From: Ensifer adhaerens | Lineage (GTDB): Bacteria > Pseudomonadota > Alphaproteobacteria > Rhizobiales > Rhizobiaceae | DNA length: 64,000 bases | Reading direction: 5' to 3' | Assembly: GCA_900215285.1 (NCBI GenBank) | Contig: OCMG01000003.1 | Span: forward strand, 682,001 to 746,000 | Shown here: positions 41,943 to 51,867 of the stretch, piece after piece | Numbering within the stretch: the stretch's first letter is position 1 | Layout of the letters: each line of letters starts with the position of its first letter | Position numbers and translations under genes: made by a program | Notes under the pieces: model-generated | Told to the model about the DNA's origin: nothing | The model's database searches: none | Seen by the model: the letters and a program-made list of their open reading frames with translations, nothing else

Positions 41943-43313
41943 TCAGGCCGGATCGACCCAGCCGCCGGGCGGTGCGAAGTCCTTCATGTCGGACGGACCC
42001 CAGGTGCCGGGCTTGTATCTGGGCGGCTTGGAGGTGTCGTCCAGAATGGGCTCGACAATCTTCCATGCAAGTTCTGCCGCATCCTGACGGGTGAAGAGCT
42101 GGCGGTCTCCGGCCATGGCGTCCCCGATCAGACGCTCGTAAGGTGCCATGTCTCCGTGGCCGTCATCGACGGCGCTCAGTTCCACCGCTTCGCCACGCAT
42201 ACGGGCACCTGGCATCTTGCGGCGCGCACCGATGCCGATGGAGATATCGGGGCCCAGCCGGAAACGGACATAGTTGCCGCCTGCCGTCTCGACTTCATCG
42301 AACAGCGCCACGGGCGGCTGCTTGAAACGCACCACCACTTCCGTCGCATGGGCGGGAAGGTTCTTGCCGGCGCGAATGTAGAAGGGGACACCGTTCCAGC
42401 GCCATGTACGGATCTCGAAGCGCACGGCGGCGAAGGTCTCCGTCGCCGATTTGGCGGCAACGCCCGGCTCGTCCAGATAGCCTTTGAACTGGCCGCGCAC
42501 GACGTCGTCCTTGCCAAGCGGTGGCATGGCCTTGAGAACCTGGACCTTCTCGTCAACGAGATCGTCGGATGCGCCGGAGGCCGGCGGCTCCATGGCGAGC
42601 AGCAGCAGGACGTTGACGAGATGGTTCTGGATCACGTCTCGGATGCAGCCCACTTCGTCATAGAACTTGCCGCGCCCCTTGATGCCGAAGTCCTCCGCCA
42701 TGGTGATCTGCACGCTCTCTATATGGTTCCGGTTCCACATCGGTTCGAGAAAGCTGTTGGCGAAACGGAAATAGAGCAGGTTCTGGATCGCCTCCTTGCC
42801 GAGAAAGTGATCGATGCGGAAAATGTCGTCCTCGTCGAAGACCGCGTGCAGGACCTTGTTGAGCGCCTTGGCGGATTCCAGATCGCGCCCGAACGGCTTT
42901 TCGACCATCAGCCGTGCACCCTTCGCGATGCCTGCCTTGTCGAGCCCGTCAGCGACCGTTTCGAAGAGCGAGGGCGGGATGGCGAGGTAATAGAGCGGGT
43001 GCTGGTGCTCGCCCAGCGCCCCGCGCAGCTTTTCGAATGTGCCGTGGTTGCGATAGTCGCCGGAGACATAGAGAAGCTGCGATGCGAGCTTTTCGAACGT
43101 TGTCTCGTCCATGGCATCGACATGGCTCTGAACGGAATCGCGGGCGCGCTCGATCAGCTGGTTGCGGGACCAGTCGTCAAAGGCAACGCAGATGATCTGC
43201 GTGTCGAGCGTGCCGCGCTTCACCATCGCGTAAAGCGAAGGAAAGATCATCTTGTGGGCCAGGTCGCCTGTGGCACCGAATACCACCAGCACGTCGGATT
43301 TTTGTTCGGCCAT
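41943..43313 (-). CDS. zwf: Glucose-6-phosphate dehydrogenase
   Basis: This 456-residue enzyme has the cofactor motif GATGDLA (residues 13-19), EKPFG at 138-142 and the active-site signature RIDHFLGKE at 166-174. It is slightly shorter than the usual 480-500 residues. It oxidises glucose-6-phosphate to 6-phosphogluconolactone. It follows gnd by 16 bases and precedes the ROK kinase, with no lactonase gene alongside. Rhizobia often have more than one zwf, so this may be a secondary, carbohydrate-linked copy. Confidence 0.94.
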   Translation of the reverse strand: MAEQKSDVLVVFGATGDLAHKMIFPSLYAMVKRGTLDTQIICVAFDDWSRNQLIERARDSVQSHVDAMDETTFEKLASQLLYVSGDYRNHGTFEKLRGALGEHQHPLYYLAIPPSLFETVADGLDKAGIAKGARLMVEKPFGRDLESAKALNKVLHAVFDEDDIFRIDHFLGKEAIQNLLYFRFANSFLEPMWNRNHIESVQITMAEDFGIKGRGKFYDEVGCIRDVIQNHLVNVLLLLAMEPPASGASDDLVDEKVQVLKAMPPLGKDDVVRGQFKGYLDEPGVAAKSATETFAAVRFEIRTWRWNGVPFYIRAGKNLPAHATEVVVRFKQPPVALFDEVETAGGNYVRFRLGPDISIGIGARRKMPGARMRGEAVELSAVDDGHGDMAPYERLIGDAMAGDRQLFTRQDAAELAWKIVEPILDDTSKPPRYKPGTWGPSDMKDFAPPGGWVDPA

Positions 43314-43329
43314 GACGTTTCACCTCGCC

Positions 43330-44334
43330 TTACTTGGATTTTTCCTGGTGGCCGCCAAAAGCGTGACGCATGGCCGAGAGCACCTTGCCGGAAAACTCCG
43401 CTTCGCCACGGGAGGAAAAGCGTTCAAACAGGGCAGAGGACAGAACGGGCGCGGGAACGCCCGTTTCGACTGCCGCCTGAAGCGTCCAGCGGCCCTCTCC
43501 GGAATCCGAGACCCGGCCGTTGTAACCTTCCAGATGCGGATCTTGCTTCAGAGCCTCTGCCGTGAGATCGAGCAGCCACGAGCCGATGACCGAGCCATGG
43601 CGCCAGACCTCGGTCACTGCCGGCAGATCGATGTCGAAGCGGTAATATTCCGGATTGGCCAAGGGCGCGGTTTCGGCATCGATCGCACGCTCGCGCGTGC
43701 CTGCATTGGCCGCCCTGAGAATGTTCAAGCCTTCGGCATAGGCAGCCATGACGCCATATTCGATGCCGTTATGCACCATTTTGACGAAATGGCCGGCGCC
43801 TGCCGGTCCGCAATGGAGATAACCTTTCGGCGCCGTGCCCGTCACCGGATCATCGGCGATATTCTGACCGGCGCCAGGTGCAAGCGAGGCAAAGATCGGG
43901 TCGAGCCGCTTCACGGCGGCGTCCGCGCCGCCGATCATCAGCGAATAGCCACGTTCCAGCCCCCAAACACCGCCCGAGGTGCCGGTGTCGACATAATCGA
44001 TGCCCTTCGGCGCGAACTCGGCCGCAAGGTCGATCGCTTCGCGGTAGAAGGAATTGCCGCCGTCGATGATGGCATCGCCTTTGTCGAGCTTTGCCGCAAA
44101 GTCGCGGGCGATCTTCGGCGTGATGGCCGCCGGCAGCATCAGCCAGACGGCACGTGGCTTGGCAAGCTTGGAAACGAGGTCCTCGGCCGAGCTTGCGCCC
44201 GTGGCGCCGTCCTTCTCGAGGGCTGCGACATTCTCCGGGTTGACGTCGAAGACGACACAATCATGGCCGTCCTTCAAAAGGCGCCGCACCATGTTAGCAC
44301 CCATGCGGCCAAGCCCAACCATTCCGATCTGCAT
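43330..44334 (-). CDS. gnd: 6-phosphogluconate dehydrogenase, decarboxylating (short form)
   Basis: This 334-residue protein begins with the NAD(P)-binding motif MQIGMVGLGRMGANMVRRLL. It has the DGGNSFYREAIDLA and DTGTSGGVWGLERGYSLMIG substrate motifs and the catalytic lysine region GPAGAGHFVKMVHNGIEYG. It is of the short (about 330-residue) GntZ/YqeC type, often NAD-dependent, rather than the 470-residue enzyme. It converts 6-phosphogluconate to ribulose-5-phosphate. The ATG at 44334 has GGAG 8 bases upstream, which rejects the longer frame. It lies between the glucoamylase and zwf genes. Confidence 0.92.
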   Translation of the reverse strand: MQIGMVGLGRMGANMVRRLLKDGHDCVVFDVNPENVAALEKDGATGASSAEDLVSKLAKPRAVWLMLPAAITPKIARDFAAKLDKGDAIIDGGNSFYREAIDLAAEFAPKGIDYVDTGTSGGVWGLERGYSLMIGGADAAVKRLDPIFASLAPGAGQNIADDPVTGTAPKGYLHCGPAGAGHFVKMVHNGIEYGVMAAYAEGLNILRAANAGTRERAIDAETAPLANPEYYRFDIDLPAVTEVWRHGSVIGSWLLDLTAEALKQDPHLEGYNGRVSDSGEGRWTLQAAVETGVPAPVLSSALFERFSSRGEAEFSGKVLSAMRHAFGGHQEKSK

Positions 44335-44372
44335 GTTCATAACTCCATTCATTGCGGCCAGGGCCGATTGCT

Positions 44373-46778
44373 TCATTCGCCGATGCGAACCATGAAATTT
44401 GCATTTTCCCAACGGCCCGTTTCGAGCCAGAAGAAGGTGAAGACGACCGAGGAGTCCTGTGCAGCATCCTGTGTCGGCAGATCAATGAAATGACTTTCCA
44501 GACCGGTTTCAACGGTGGGAGTGTCGTTGACGGTCGCCCAGTCATCAAGGCTCCAGTGCACAGTGGCACCGGCGGGCAGTTCCAGCCGCAGCTTCTTGCC
44601 GGAGGGAATGGCGGACAGCTTGTTATTGAAACGCCATATGCGCAGGTTCGAGGTTGTCTTGCCCACGATGTAGCGCTCTACCCCCTGTGGGGGCCGATCG
44701 AAGACAGCGCCATCGGCGAGCGAGCGCAGGAGCTTGATATGTTCCGAATGCGCCCAGACCAGCGGCATCGCGCTGCCTGAGGGGCGTCCGTAGAAAAGCT
44801 CGTGTTCGGGTAGATCCGGCCCATCCCAGATCTGTTCCGGGATCAGACCGCCCGAACCGGCAGAGCGCTCCAGGGTCGTCAGCAGGTTTTCGGCCTCCTC
44901 GCGATTGCCGGCAGCCAATTCGTAATGCGCCCGCTCACCGGCCAGAAGCGGCCAAGGCCTGCCGATGCCGACACCGTTGAATGGTTGCCCGTCAGCGTGT
45001 TCGCCATAGCCATCGTCATTATAGCGATACCACAGCGGGCCCTGCGGCAGCTCCACGCGCAACGTATGATCAATTGCCTTGATCGTGTCGAGGATATGTG
45101 GGTCGTCGGGTGCACGAAGACCGAAGCGGACGAGTGCCAGGGCGTCCGGGCTGATGACTGTATCCGTCGGCAACAGCGCAAGATCCGGCGTCTGGTTGCG
45201 GATTGGTGTCTTGCCGTCGGGCCTGGCGATATCTGTCGCTGCTGGCGCGGCGATGCGGACATAATAGCCGGAAATGCCAAGAGAAGCACAGAGGTCGGAA
45301 TCGCTGGAAAAGGTCCATTTTTCGATCTGCTCGTTCCAGCAGTCCGCTGTTTCGCGCAGGTGACGGGCCGCATTGACGTCGCCATCCAGTTGTTCCAGCA
45401 GATCGCCCGCTGCCAGCAGGGCTGCTATCTCCACCGCCAGGGTAAAGGGGCTGTAGCCGGGATCCTCTTCCCACCGGTCCTCACCGGTAGCCGGGCCGTT
45501 GGCCAGGATATAGCTGGCGGCGCGACGGATCATCGGCAGGAATTTTCGCAAGATATGCGGATCCAGGTCTCCGTTCCGGCGCAGCATGTCCGCAAGCAGG
45601 ATCGGAAAGGCGCATTCGTCCATCTGCACGCCAGGCCAATAGGGCTTGCCGTCAAGCCAGAGATTTTGCGGCCAGCGGCCGGAGGGCTGCTGCACATCGC
45701 GGAGATAGTCGAGGATCGCCAGCGCCTCTTTCGCGTCGCCCGCCGCGAGAAACCCGCCCGCCGTTTCCACCAGATCGCGCGGCCAGACCAGATGATAGCC
45801 CCCGAGATCGTCGTCTCCTTTGGAAAAACCCCACGGAATGGACAGGCTGGCAACCACGGCCCCATGCCGATCGGCGGCACGGTGGGAGGCAAGGACGGCG
45901 GTGGAGATGCGGTAGGCATTGATGCCTTCATGTGTATCCCGGTCGAGCGGCAGGAGGCCGTCCTGCCACTCGCGCCAGTTCGAAATGTAGTGGTCGCGCG
46001 CCCGCTCGAAGCCGTCCTTGAGGCTGCGCACGGCGCAGGCTGCGGCTTCATGCTCGGTCTGGCCGAAACCGAGAGCCAGCGTGACGGTGCGGCGCTGCTC
46101 CGTGAAACCGAGTTCACCCGCAAGCGCCACGTTGCCGTCGTCGGCACGGGAATATTGCTCGCTGAGGCAGCCTGCCTTCTGCAATTGCTGCCAGCCGTCC
46201 GAGACGCCGACGAAGCCTGCGCTCACGGCGCCCCAGGGCGCGTCGCTTACCAGCGCCAGATAGCGCGAACGGCCGCTGGCGAACAGCACCTGCCGACCGT
46301 CGAATTCTCCTATCCAGGCGGAATTGAGCTTGCCGGCATTGACCAGATGAGGTGCAAGCAGCGCCGTCACCCGATAATCTCCCGGGGCACCCTTGAGCGC
46401 GGTGAAGGTTACCTGCTGGAGGACGCTGGCGCGGGCTGGGTCTGTGACGACGTGCTTTTCGATTCGATAGGCTTCATCCTCGGCCGTGTTGACGATGGTG
46501 AAAGCGGGAATGCCGCCATCGAAGGGATGCGTCTGCGAGAAGCAGTCGCGCTTTTCTTCCGAGAAATACCCGTTCGGCCCCGTCACGATGAGCCCGAAGT
46601 CACGCGTGCAGGCGCTGTCGACGCGCGGATAGTAGATTTCGTTCAGGATCCCGTGGCTCAGCGTGAACCACACCGGTGAAGCCTGCGAAAGCGCGGTCCC
46701 GACACCATTCTTGGCGCTCGATGTCCAGCGGCCCTCAATCCCCGGTGCACCCGGCGCAAAGTCCATCATCCGGTTCAT
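44373..46778 (-). CDS. Glycoside hydrolase family 15 glucoamylase (glucan 1,4-alpha-glucosidase)
   Basis: This 801-residue protein has an N-terminal beta-sandwich domain (APGIEGRWTSSAKNGVGTAL, IYYPRVDSACTRDFGLIVTG) and an (alpha/alpha)6 catalytic domain. It includes the substrate loop GYHLVWPRDLVETAGGFLAA, the acid region QMDECAFPILLADMLRRNG and the late base-containing stretch SGGLIPEQIWDGPDLPEHE. No signal peptide is apparent, so it probably acts on cytoplasmic maltodextrin or glycogen products, releasing glucose for the ROK kinase. AAGGA lies 7 bases before the ATG at 46778. It is the first gene of the minus-strand glucose set. Confidence 0.9.
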   Translation of the reverse strand: MNRMMDFAPGAPGIEGRWTSSAKNGVGTALSQASPVWFTLSHGILNEIYYPRVDSACTRDFGLIVTGPNGYFSEEKRDCFSQTHPFDGGIPAFTIVNTAEDEAYRIEKHVVTDPARASVLQQVTFTALKGAPGDYRVTALLAPHLVNAGKLNSAWIGEFDGRQVLFASGRSRYLALVSDAPWGAVSAGFVGVSDGWQQLQKAGCLSEQYSRADDGNVALAGELGFTEQRRTVTLALGFGQTEHEAAACAVRSLKDGFERARDHYISNWREWQDGLLPLDRDTHEGINAYRISTAVLASHRAADRHGAVVASLSIPWGFSKGDDDLGGYHLVWPRDLVETAGGFLAAGDAKEALAILDYLRDVQQPSGRWPQNLWLDGKPYWPGVQMDECAFPILLADMLRRNGDLDPHILRKFLPMIRRAASYILANGPATGEDRWEEDPGYSPFTLAVEIAALLAAGDLLEQLDGDVNAARHLRETADCWNEQIEKWTFSSDSDLCASLGISGYYVRIAAPAATDIARPDGKTPIRNQTPDLALLPTDTVISPDALALVRFGLRAPDDPHILDTIKAIDHTLRVELPQGPLWYRYNDDGYGEHADGQPFNGVGIGRPWPLLAGERAHYELAAGNREEAENLLTTLERSAGSGGLIPEQIWDGPDLPEHELFYGRPSGSAMPLVWAHSEHIKLLRSLADGAVFDRPPQGVERYIVGKTTSNLRIWRFNNKLSAIPSGKKLRLELPAGATVHWSLDDWATVNDTPTVETGLESHFIDLPTQDAAQDSSVVFTFFWLETGRWENANFMVRIGE

Positions 46779-47179
46779 CTCATCATCCTTGTTACATGGC
46801 CAATTCGTGGGAATTTCTGCGGCGGGACATTCATTAGCCATCGCAACAACCGACAGAATTGTGCGGTCAACACGCGGTAAAGGCAGGGTAGAGAACGGGC
46901 GAAGCCGCGAATTGTTCCGAGCTAGCTGTTTGAATTTCCAATATTAAATCATGCTAACATGCTTGTGCTTCATGACAACTTAACAATTGGCAATAATTAC
47001 TTTTCTGTCTTGCGGAACCTGGCACAGCGGGAAAAAGCGACGTGGAAATCCGGCGTTCTCGCCTTATTCTTTCCCGATGCGACACCCCCGTTTCGGGTTC
47101 GCGAGGATGACCTGGCCCTGATGAGATTAGCTGTTATAGGGCATTTGCCAGAGAATCGGTCTTACGATTGTCCGGAAGC
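46779..47179 (-). promoter_or_regulatory. Non-coding region upstream of the glucoamylase operon, with a candidate promoter
   Basis: This 401-base gap is AT-rich at 46930-47010. On the minus strand, TTGTCA (46979-46974) and TAGCAT (46957-46952), 16 bases apart, make a plausible promoter that leaves a leader of about 170 bases before the glucoamylase ATG. A short open frame on the plus strand (46959-47258) has no coding character. No terminator or RNA gene was recognised. Confidence 0.4.
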
Positions 47180-48580
47180 TCAGGGTTTCTCACGGCCAAC
47201 GGGATCCCAGCCGCCGCCGAGGGCGACAACCAGAGCCACGGCCGATTGGAGACGCTGATTTCTGGTCTCCAGCGCCTGCTGCTGGCTGGAAAGCGCAGCG
47301 GCCTGGGCCGTGACTACGGCCGTATAGCTTTGCGTGCCAGCCTTGTATTCGTTGAGCGCGATGTCCAACGCCTCCCTGGAAGCCGCGACCGATTGCGCCT
47401 CGATCCCGGCCTGCTGCGCTAGGATGCGCGAGGTTGCCAGCTGGTCGTCCACCTGCTGGAAGGCTGTCAGCACCGTCTGGCGATAGGTGGCGACGGCGGC
47501 ATCGTAGCTTGCTCTCGCAGCCTTCACCTGCGCCTCCGTCAGGCCGCCGTTGAAGAAGGTTTGCGCTAGGGAAAGTCCGACGGACCAGACAGGGTTGCCG
47601 GCCTTCACGAGATTGCTGGCAACGCCGTAGCTGCCCGACAGCGAGATATCGGGATAATAGGCACCCATGGCAACGCCGATGGCGGCATTGGCGGCCTGCA
47701 TCTTGCGTTCCGCAGAGGCGATGTCGGGACGGCGTTCGAGAAGGGTCGAGGGCAGGGAAACCGGCACTTTTGGAACCGCGCCCGGCAGCGGACGCGGCGC
47801 CAGGGTGACCTCTTCCGGCGGCTTGCCGATCAGCGCGGCGATCGCATGCTCGTATTGCGCCCGGGCAACGCCGGTATTGGTGAGGCTGACCTTTGCCGCC
47901 AGCATCTGGGCCTGCGCGGTAATCACGTCGGAGCGCGCCACGGTGCCGGCGGAATGCTGGTTCTCGGTAATCGCCAGCGATTTCTCGTATTCGGAAACGG
48001 TCCGGGCAAGAAGATCGTGCATCGCATCCGTTTCGCGCAGATTGAAGAGAGCAGTGGCCAGGGCGGCCTGTTCGGTCAGTTTCGCGTTGGCAAGATCCGC
48101 CTCACTGGCGGCGGCAGTGGCCTTTTCTTCTTCCAGGCTGCGCCGCAGCTTGCCCCAGAGGTCGAGCGTCCAGCCGGCGGTGACATTGGCGGTGGCCGAA
48201 TTGGCGATGGAGGTCGTCTGGCGGCCGCGGTTCAGGCCCGAGGCACCGGTGATGGATGGCCAGACGGCCGCGCGCGCCTCGTCCATCATGGCCTCGGCCT
48301 GCCGGTAATTGGCCTCGCTCACCTTGAGCGTCTGGTTGTTGAGCGTGACCTGCTTTTCCAGCGCGTCGAGTTCGGGGTCATTGAAGATCGCCCACCAATC
48401 GCCCTTCGGCGCGTCGTCGGCAGGCGCGGCGTTACGCCAGCCCGCCTGCTTCGGCAGCTCCTTGAAGGCGACCGGCGTATCGACATTCGGGCGCAGATAA
48501 TCGGGCCCCACCATGCTGCATCCGGCGAGCAGGGCGGGAATGACGATACCGGCGACAAGTCTCGATCCGCGAGCCTTCAT
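47180..48580 (-). CDS. RND efflux outer-membrane lipoprotein channel (NodT/OprM family)
   Basis: This 466-residue TolC-superfamily protein has a lipoprotein signal peptide with lipobox LLAGC (cysteine near residue 21), followed by GPDYLRPNVDTP. It has the two structural repeats typical of the family (LNNQTLKVSEANYRQAEAMM and ERRPDIASAERKMQAANAAI) and the SLSGSYGVASN strand. It forms the trimeric exit duct of an RND pump. Its ATG overlaps the stop of the upstream RND gene by 4 bases, so it belongs to the mdtABC-like operon and is the pump's own channel. Confidence 0.9.
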   Translation of the reverse strand: MKARGSRLVAGIVIPALLAGCSMVGPDYLRPNVDTPVAFKELPKQAGWRNAAPADDAPKGDWWAIFNDPELDALEKQVTLNNQTLKVSEANYRQAEAMMDEARAAVWPSITGASGLNRGRQTTSIANSATANVTAGWTLDLWGKLRRSLEEEKATAAASEADLANAKLTEQAALATALFNLRETDAMHDLLARTVSEYEKSLAITENQHSAGTVARSDVITAQAQMLAAKVSLTNTGVARAQYEHAIAALIGKPPEEVTLAPRPLPGAVPKVPVSLPSTLLERRPDIASAERKMQAANAAIGVAMGAYYPDISLSGSYGVASNLVKAGNPVWSVGLSLAQTFFNGGLTEAQVKAARASYDAAVATYRQTVLTAFQQVDDQLATSRILAQQAGIEAQSVAASREALDIALNEYKAGTQSYTAVVTAQAAALSSQQQALETRNQRLQSAVALVVALGGGWDPVGREKP

Positions 48581-51500
48581 GGTGCTGCCTCCAGGGGCGA
48601 TTCATCGATCCGGCCGAAATAGATCCTCTTCCACCAACGGGATACGAACCTGCTGAAGCGGTCGAGATAGAGGAAGACGGCGGGTGTTGTGTAAAGGGTC
48701 AATAGCTGGCTGACAATCAAGCCGCCGACCACCGATATCCCCAGCGGATGCCGCAGCTCCGAGCCTTCGCCCGTCCCGAAGGCGAGCGGCAATGCGCCCA
48801 GAAGTGCGGCAAATGTCGTCATCATGATCGGGCGGAAGCGGCGGATGCAGGCTTCGATGATTGCCTCTTTCGGTGTGAGGCCCGTTTTCATCGCCTCAAG
48901 CGCGAAGTCGATCATCATGATCGCGTTCTTCTTCACGATACCGATCAGAAGGATCACCCCGATAAAGGCGATGATGTCGAATTCCTGCCCGAAGAGATGC
49001 AGCGCCAGCATCGCGCCGACGCTGGCCGAGGGGAGCGTCGAGAGAATCGTCAGCGGGTGGATGTAGCTCTCGTAGAGCACGCCGAGCACGACATAGATGG
49101 CGGCCAGCGCGGCGAGGATGAGCATTGGCTCGTCGGAGAGCTGCTTGCTGAAGGTGCTGGCCGTTCCCGCAAAGGAGCCCTGCACCGATTTCGGCACGCC
49201 GAGGCGGATCATCGCGTCGGAAATGGCGGCCTGCGCTTCGGAGAGCGAATGGCCGGGTGCGAGGTTGAAGGAAATGGTCGTCGCGGCAAAGAAGCCCTGA
49301 TGGTTGACCGAAAGCGGCGTCAGATCCGCTTTATAGCTGGCAAAGGCGGTGAAGGGGATCATCTGTTCCTGGCTGGTCGAGACCGAGGCGCCGGAGGAGG
49401 CTGAGCCCTTGCCAGTTGCAGCAATGGAATTGACCGCCTGATTGCGCAGCGCCGCACTGGCGGCGGCTGCCGCGCTGTTGCTGGCGCTTGAGCCGCTCGA
49501 AAACGCGCTGGCGCTTGCGTTCGTCTTTTGCGCGCCCGAAACATTGGCGCCGGAGGTGGAAACCCAGAGGTTCCTTAGCGTGTCCGGATTCTGCCAGAAC
49601 CTCGGCGCGAGCTCCATGACGACGTGATACTGGTTGAGTGCGCTGTAGATGGTGGAAACCTGCCGCTGGCCGAAGGCGTCGTAAAGCGTGTTGTCCACGG
49701 CGCTGAGCGACAGCCCGAGCCGCGCCACCGCGTCACGGTCTATGGAAACGTTGATCTCGCGGCCGGCCTGCTGTCGGTCTGAATTGACGTCCGTCAGAAT
49801 ATCGATTCCCTGCAACGCTTGCGTCAGCTTTGGCGCCCATTCGTAGAGTGCCTTGGTGTCGTCGGATTGCAGGGTGAACTGATAGGCGGCATTGCTCTGG
49901 CGGCCGCCGGTGCGGAAATCCGCCGCGCCCTGCAGAAAGACGCGCGCGCCGGGAACTTCCGAGAGCTTCGGCCGCAGACGCTGGACCACGAGATCGGAGG
50001 AAATCTTGCGCTCGGCGATTGGCTTCAGCGAGGCGAAGATGAAGCCCGAATTCGTCTGCCGCCCGCCGATCACGCCGGCGACATGGGCAATGGCGGGATC
50101 GCTTTTGACGATCTCCTGCAATTGCGTGAGCTTGCCCTTCATGGCCTGGAAGGAAATGCTCTGGTCGGCCTGGATACCGCCGACGAGCACGCCGGTATCT
50201 TCGCTGGGGAAGAGGCCATAGGCGCTGATGGTGAAGAAATAGACATTGAGCGCCACCGTCGCGAAGAGCGAGAGGATGACGTAGAAGCTGTAATTGAGCA
50301 GGAAGCGCAGCGAGCGGGCATAGCCGCGCTGCACCGCATTGAAGACTGCCTCTGTCGCACGATAGAGGTGCCCGTGCTTTTCCTCGGCGAGCGGCGGCAG
50401 CAGCCGCGCGCACATCATGGGCGTGGCCGTCAGCGACAGCAGCAGCGAGATCAAGACGGCCATGGAGAGCGTGACCGCGAATTCATGGAAGAAGCGGCCG
50501 ACAATGCCACCCATGAAGAGAATGGGCACGAAGACCGCGATCAGCGAGATGTTGATCGATAGCAGCGTGAAGCCGACCTCGCGCGCGCCGTCGAAAGCCG
50601 CGTGAAGCCGAGACTTTCCCATCTCCATGTGACGGACGATATTTTCGAGCATGACGATGGCGTCGTCCACGACGAAGCCGGTCGAGATCGTCAGCGCCAT
50701 CAGCGAGAGATTGTCGAGGCTCGCGCCATCGAACCACATGGCGGCAAAGGCTCCGATAATGGAAATCGGAACCGCTATGCTCGGGATCAGTGCTGCGCGG
50801 ACGCTCCGCAGGAAGACAAACACCACCACGGTCACGAGCAGCACGGAGATCAGAAGTGTCCTTTCTGTGTCGAAGAGCGAGGCGCGGATGGTCGTCGAAC
50901 GATCCAGTGTCAGCGTGAGATCGACATCGCCCGGCAAGGCGGCCTCCAGCTGCGGCAGGGAGGATTTGATAAGATCGACCGTCTCGATGATGTTCGCGCC
51001 CGGCTGGCGATAGACCTGAAGGAGGACGGCCGGCTTGCCGTCGGCAAGGCCGGCATTGCGCAGGTCCTCGACGCTGTCCTTGACGTCTGCCACATCGGAA
51101 AGCTTCACCCCGGCATTGTTCCGCCAGGCGACGATGAGGTCGCGATAATCGGCGGCCTTGCTCGCCTGATCGTTGGTGTAGATCTGCAAATGCTGGCTGC
51201 CGGGCTCGATCAGGCCCTTGGGGGCATTGGCATTCGCGGAGGCGAGCGCCGCGCGGATATCCTCAAGCCCGATGCCGTATTTGAACAGCGGGCCGGGATC
51301 GAGCTCGACGCGGACGGCCGGCAGCGAGGAGCCGCCGACATCGACCTCGCCGACGCCCTTGATCTGCGACAGCGCCTGCTGAAGGATGTTCGAGGCGACG
51401 TCGTAGAGCTGGCCCTGCGAGCGATTGGCCGAGGTCAGCGACAGGACCATGATGGGCGCATCGGCCGGGTTGCTCTTGCGATAGCTCGGATTCGAGCGGA

Positions 51501-51867
51501 GCGATGTCGGAAGATCCGCACGCGCGGCGTTGATAGCGGCCTGCACATCGCGCGCCGCTCCGTTGATATCGCGGTTCAGCCCGAATTGCAGCACGATGCG
51601 CGTCGAGCCTTGCGAAGAGGAGGACGTCATTTCGGTGACGTCGGCGATCTGGCTCAGATGCTTTTCCAGCGGCCCCGCCACATCGGCCGCCATCGTGTCC
51701 GGACTTGCGCCCGGCATGCTGGCGGAAACCGATATGGTCGGTGTATCGACCTGCGGCAGGGGCGCCACGGGCAATTGCCTGAACGCGATCAGCCCCGCCA
51801 GCGCGAAGGCCGCCGAGATCAGCGCGGTCGCCACCGGTCGGCGGATGAAGGGGGCCGAGATATTCAT
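48577..51867 (-). CDS. RND multidrug efflux transporter, MdtC-like inner-membrane subunit
   Basis: This 1096-residue HAE1-type RND protein begins [20 protein letters not shown] and has 12 membrane segments in the usual two halves, including [20 protein letters not shown] with the proton-relay aspartates of the fourth helix. It is about 60-70 residues longer than typical MdtC because of a Ser/Ala/Gly-rich insertion near residues 769-832 in the second periplasmic domain. It pairs with the preceding gene as an MdtB/MdtC heterotrimer. Gene junctions are 4-base overlaps on both sides. Confidence 0.92.
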   Translation of the reverse strand: MNISAPFIRRPVATALISAAFALAGLIAFRQLPVAPLPQVDTPTISVSASMPGASPDTMAADVAGPLEKHLSQIADVTEMTSSSSQGSTRIVLQFGLNRDINGAARDVQAAINAARADLPTSLRSNPSYRKSNPADAPIMVLSLTSANRSQGQLYDVASNILQQALSQIKGVGEVDVGGSSLPAVRVELDPGPLFKYGIGLEDIRAALASANANAPKGLIEPGSQHLQIYTNDQASKAADYRDLIVAWRNNAGVKLSDVADVKDSVEDLRNAGLADGKPAVLLQVYRQPGANIIETVDLIKSSLPQLEAALPGDVDLTLTLDRSTTIRASLFDTERTLLISVLLVTVVVFVFLRSVRAALIPSIAVPISIIGAFAAMWFDGASLDNLSLMALTISTGFVVDDAIVMLENIVRHMEMGKSRLHAAFDGAREVGFTLLSINISLIAVFVPILFMGGIVGRFFHEFAVTLSMAVLISLLLSLTATPMMCARLLPPLAEEKHGHLYRATEAVFNAVQRGYARSLRFLLNYSFYVILSLFATVALNVYFFTISAYGLFPSEDTGVLVGGIQADQSISFQAMKGKLTQLQEIVKSDPAIAHVAGVIGGRQTNSGFIFASLKPIAERKISSDLVVQRLRPKLSEVPGARVFLQGAADFRTGGRQSNAAYQFTLQSDDTKALYEWAPKLTQALQGIDILTDVNSDRQQAGREINVSIDRDAVARLGLSLSAVDNTLYDAFGQRQVSTIYSALNQYHVVMELAPRFWQNPDTLRNLWVSTSGANVSGAQKTNASASAFSSGSSASNSAAAAASAALRNQAVNSIAATGKGSASSGASVSTSQEQMIPFTAFASYKADLTPLSVNHQGFFAATTISFNLAPGHSLSEAQAAISDAMIRLGVPKSVQGSFAGTASTFSKQLSDEPMLILAALAAIYVVLGVLYESYIHPLTILSTLPSASVGAMLALHLFGQEFDIIAFIGVILLIGIVKKNAIMMIDFALEAMKTGLTPKEAIIEACIRRFRPIMMTTFAALLGALPLAFGTGEGSELRHPLGISVVGGLIVSQLLTLYTTPAVFLYLDRFSRFVSRWWKRIYFGRIDESPLEAAP

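Noticed and set aside
46959..47258. Open frame of 99 codons on the plus strand in the gap before the efflux channel gene
   Set aside because: Its composition is unlike neighbouring genes, it overlaps the end of the channel gene on the other strand, and it has no recognisable motif or ribosome binding site.
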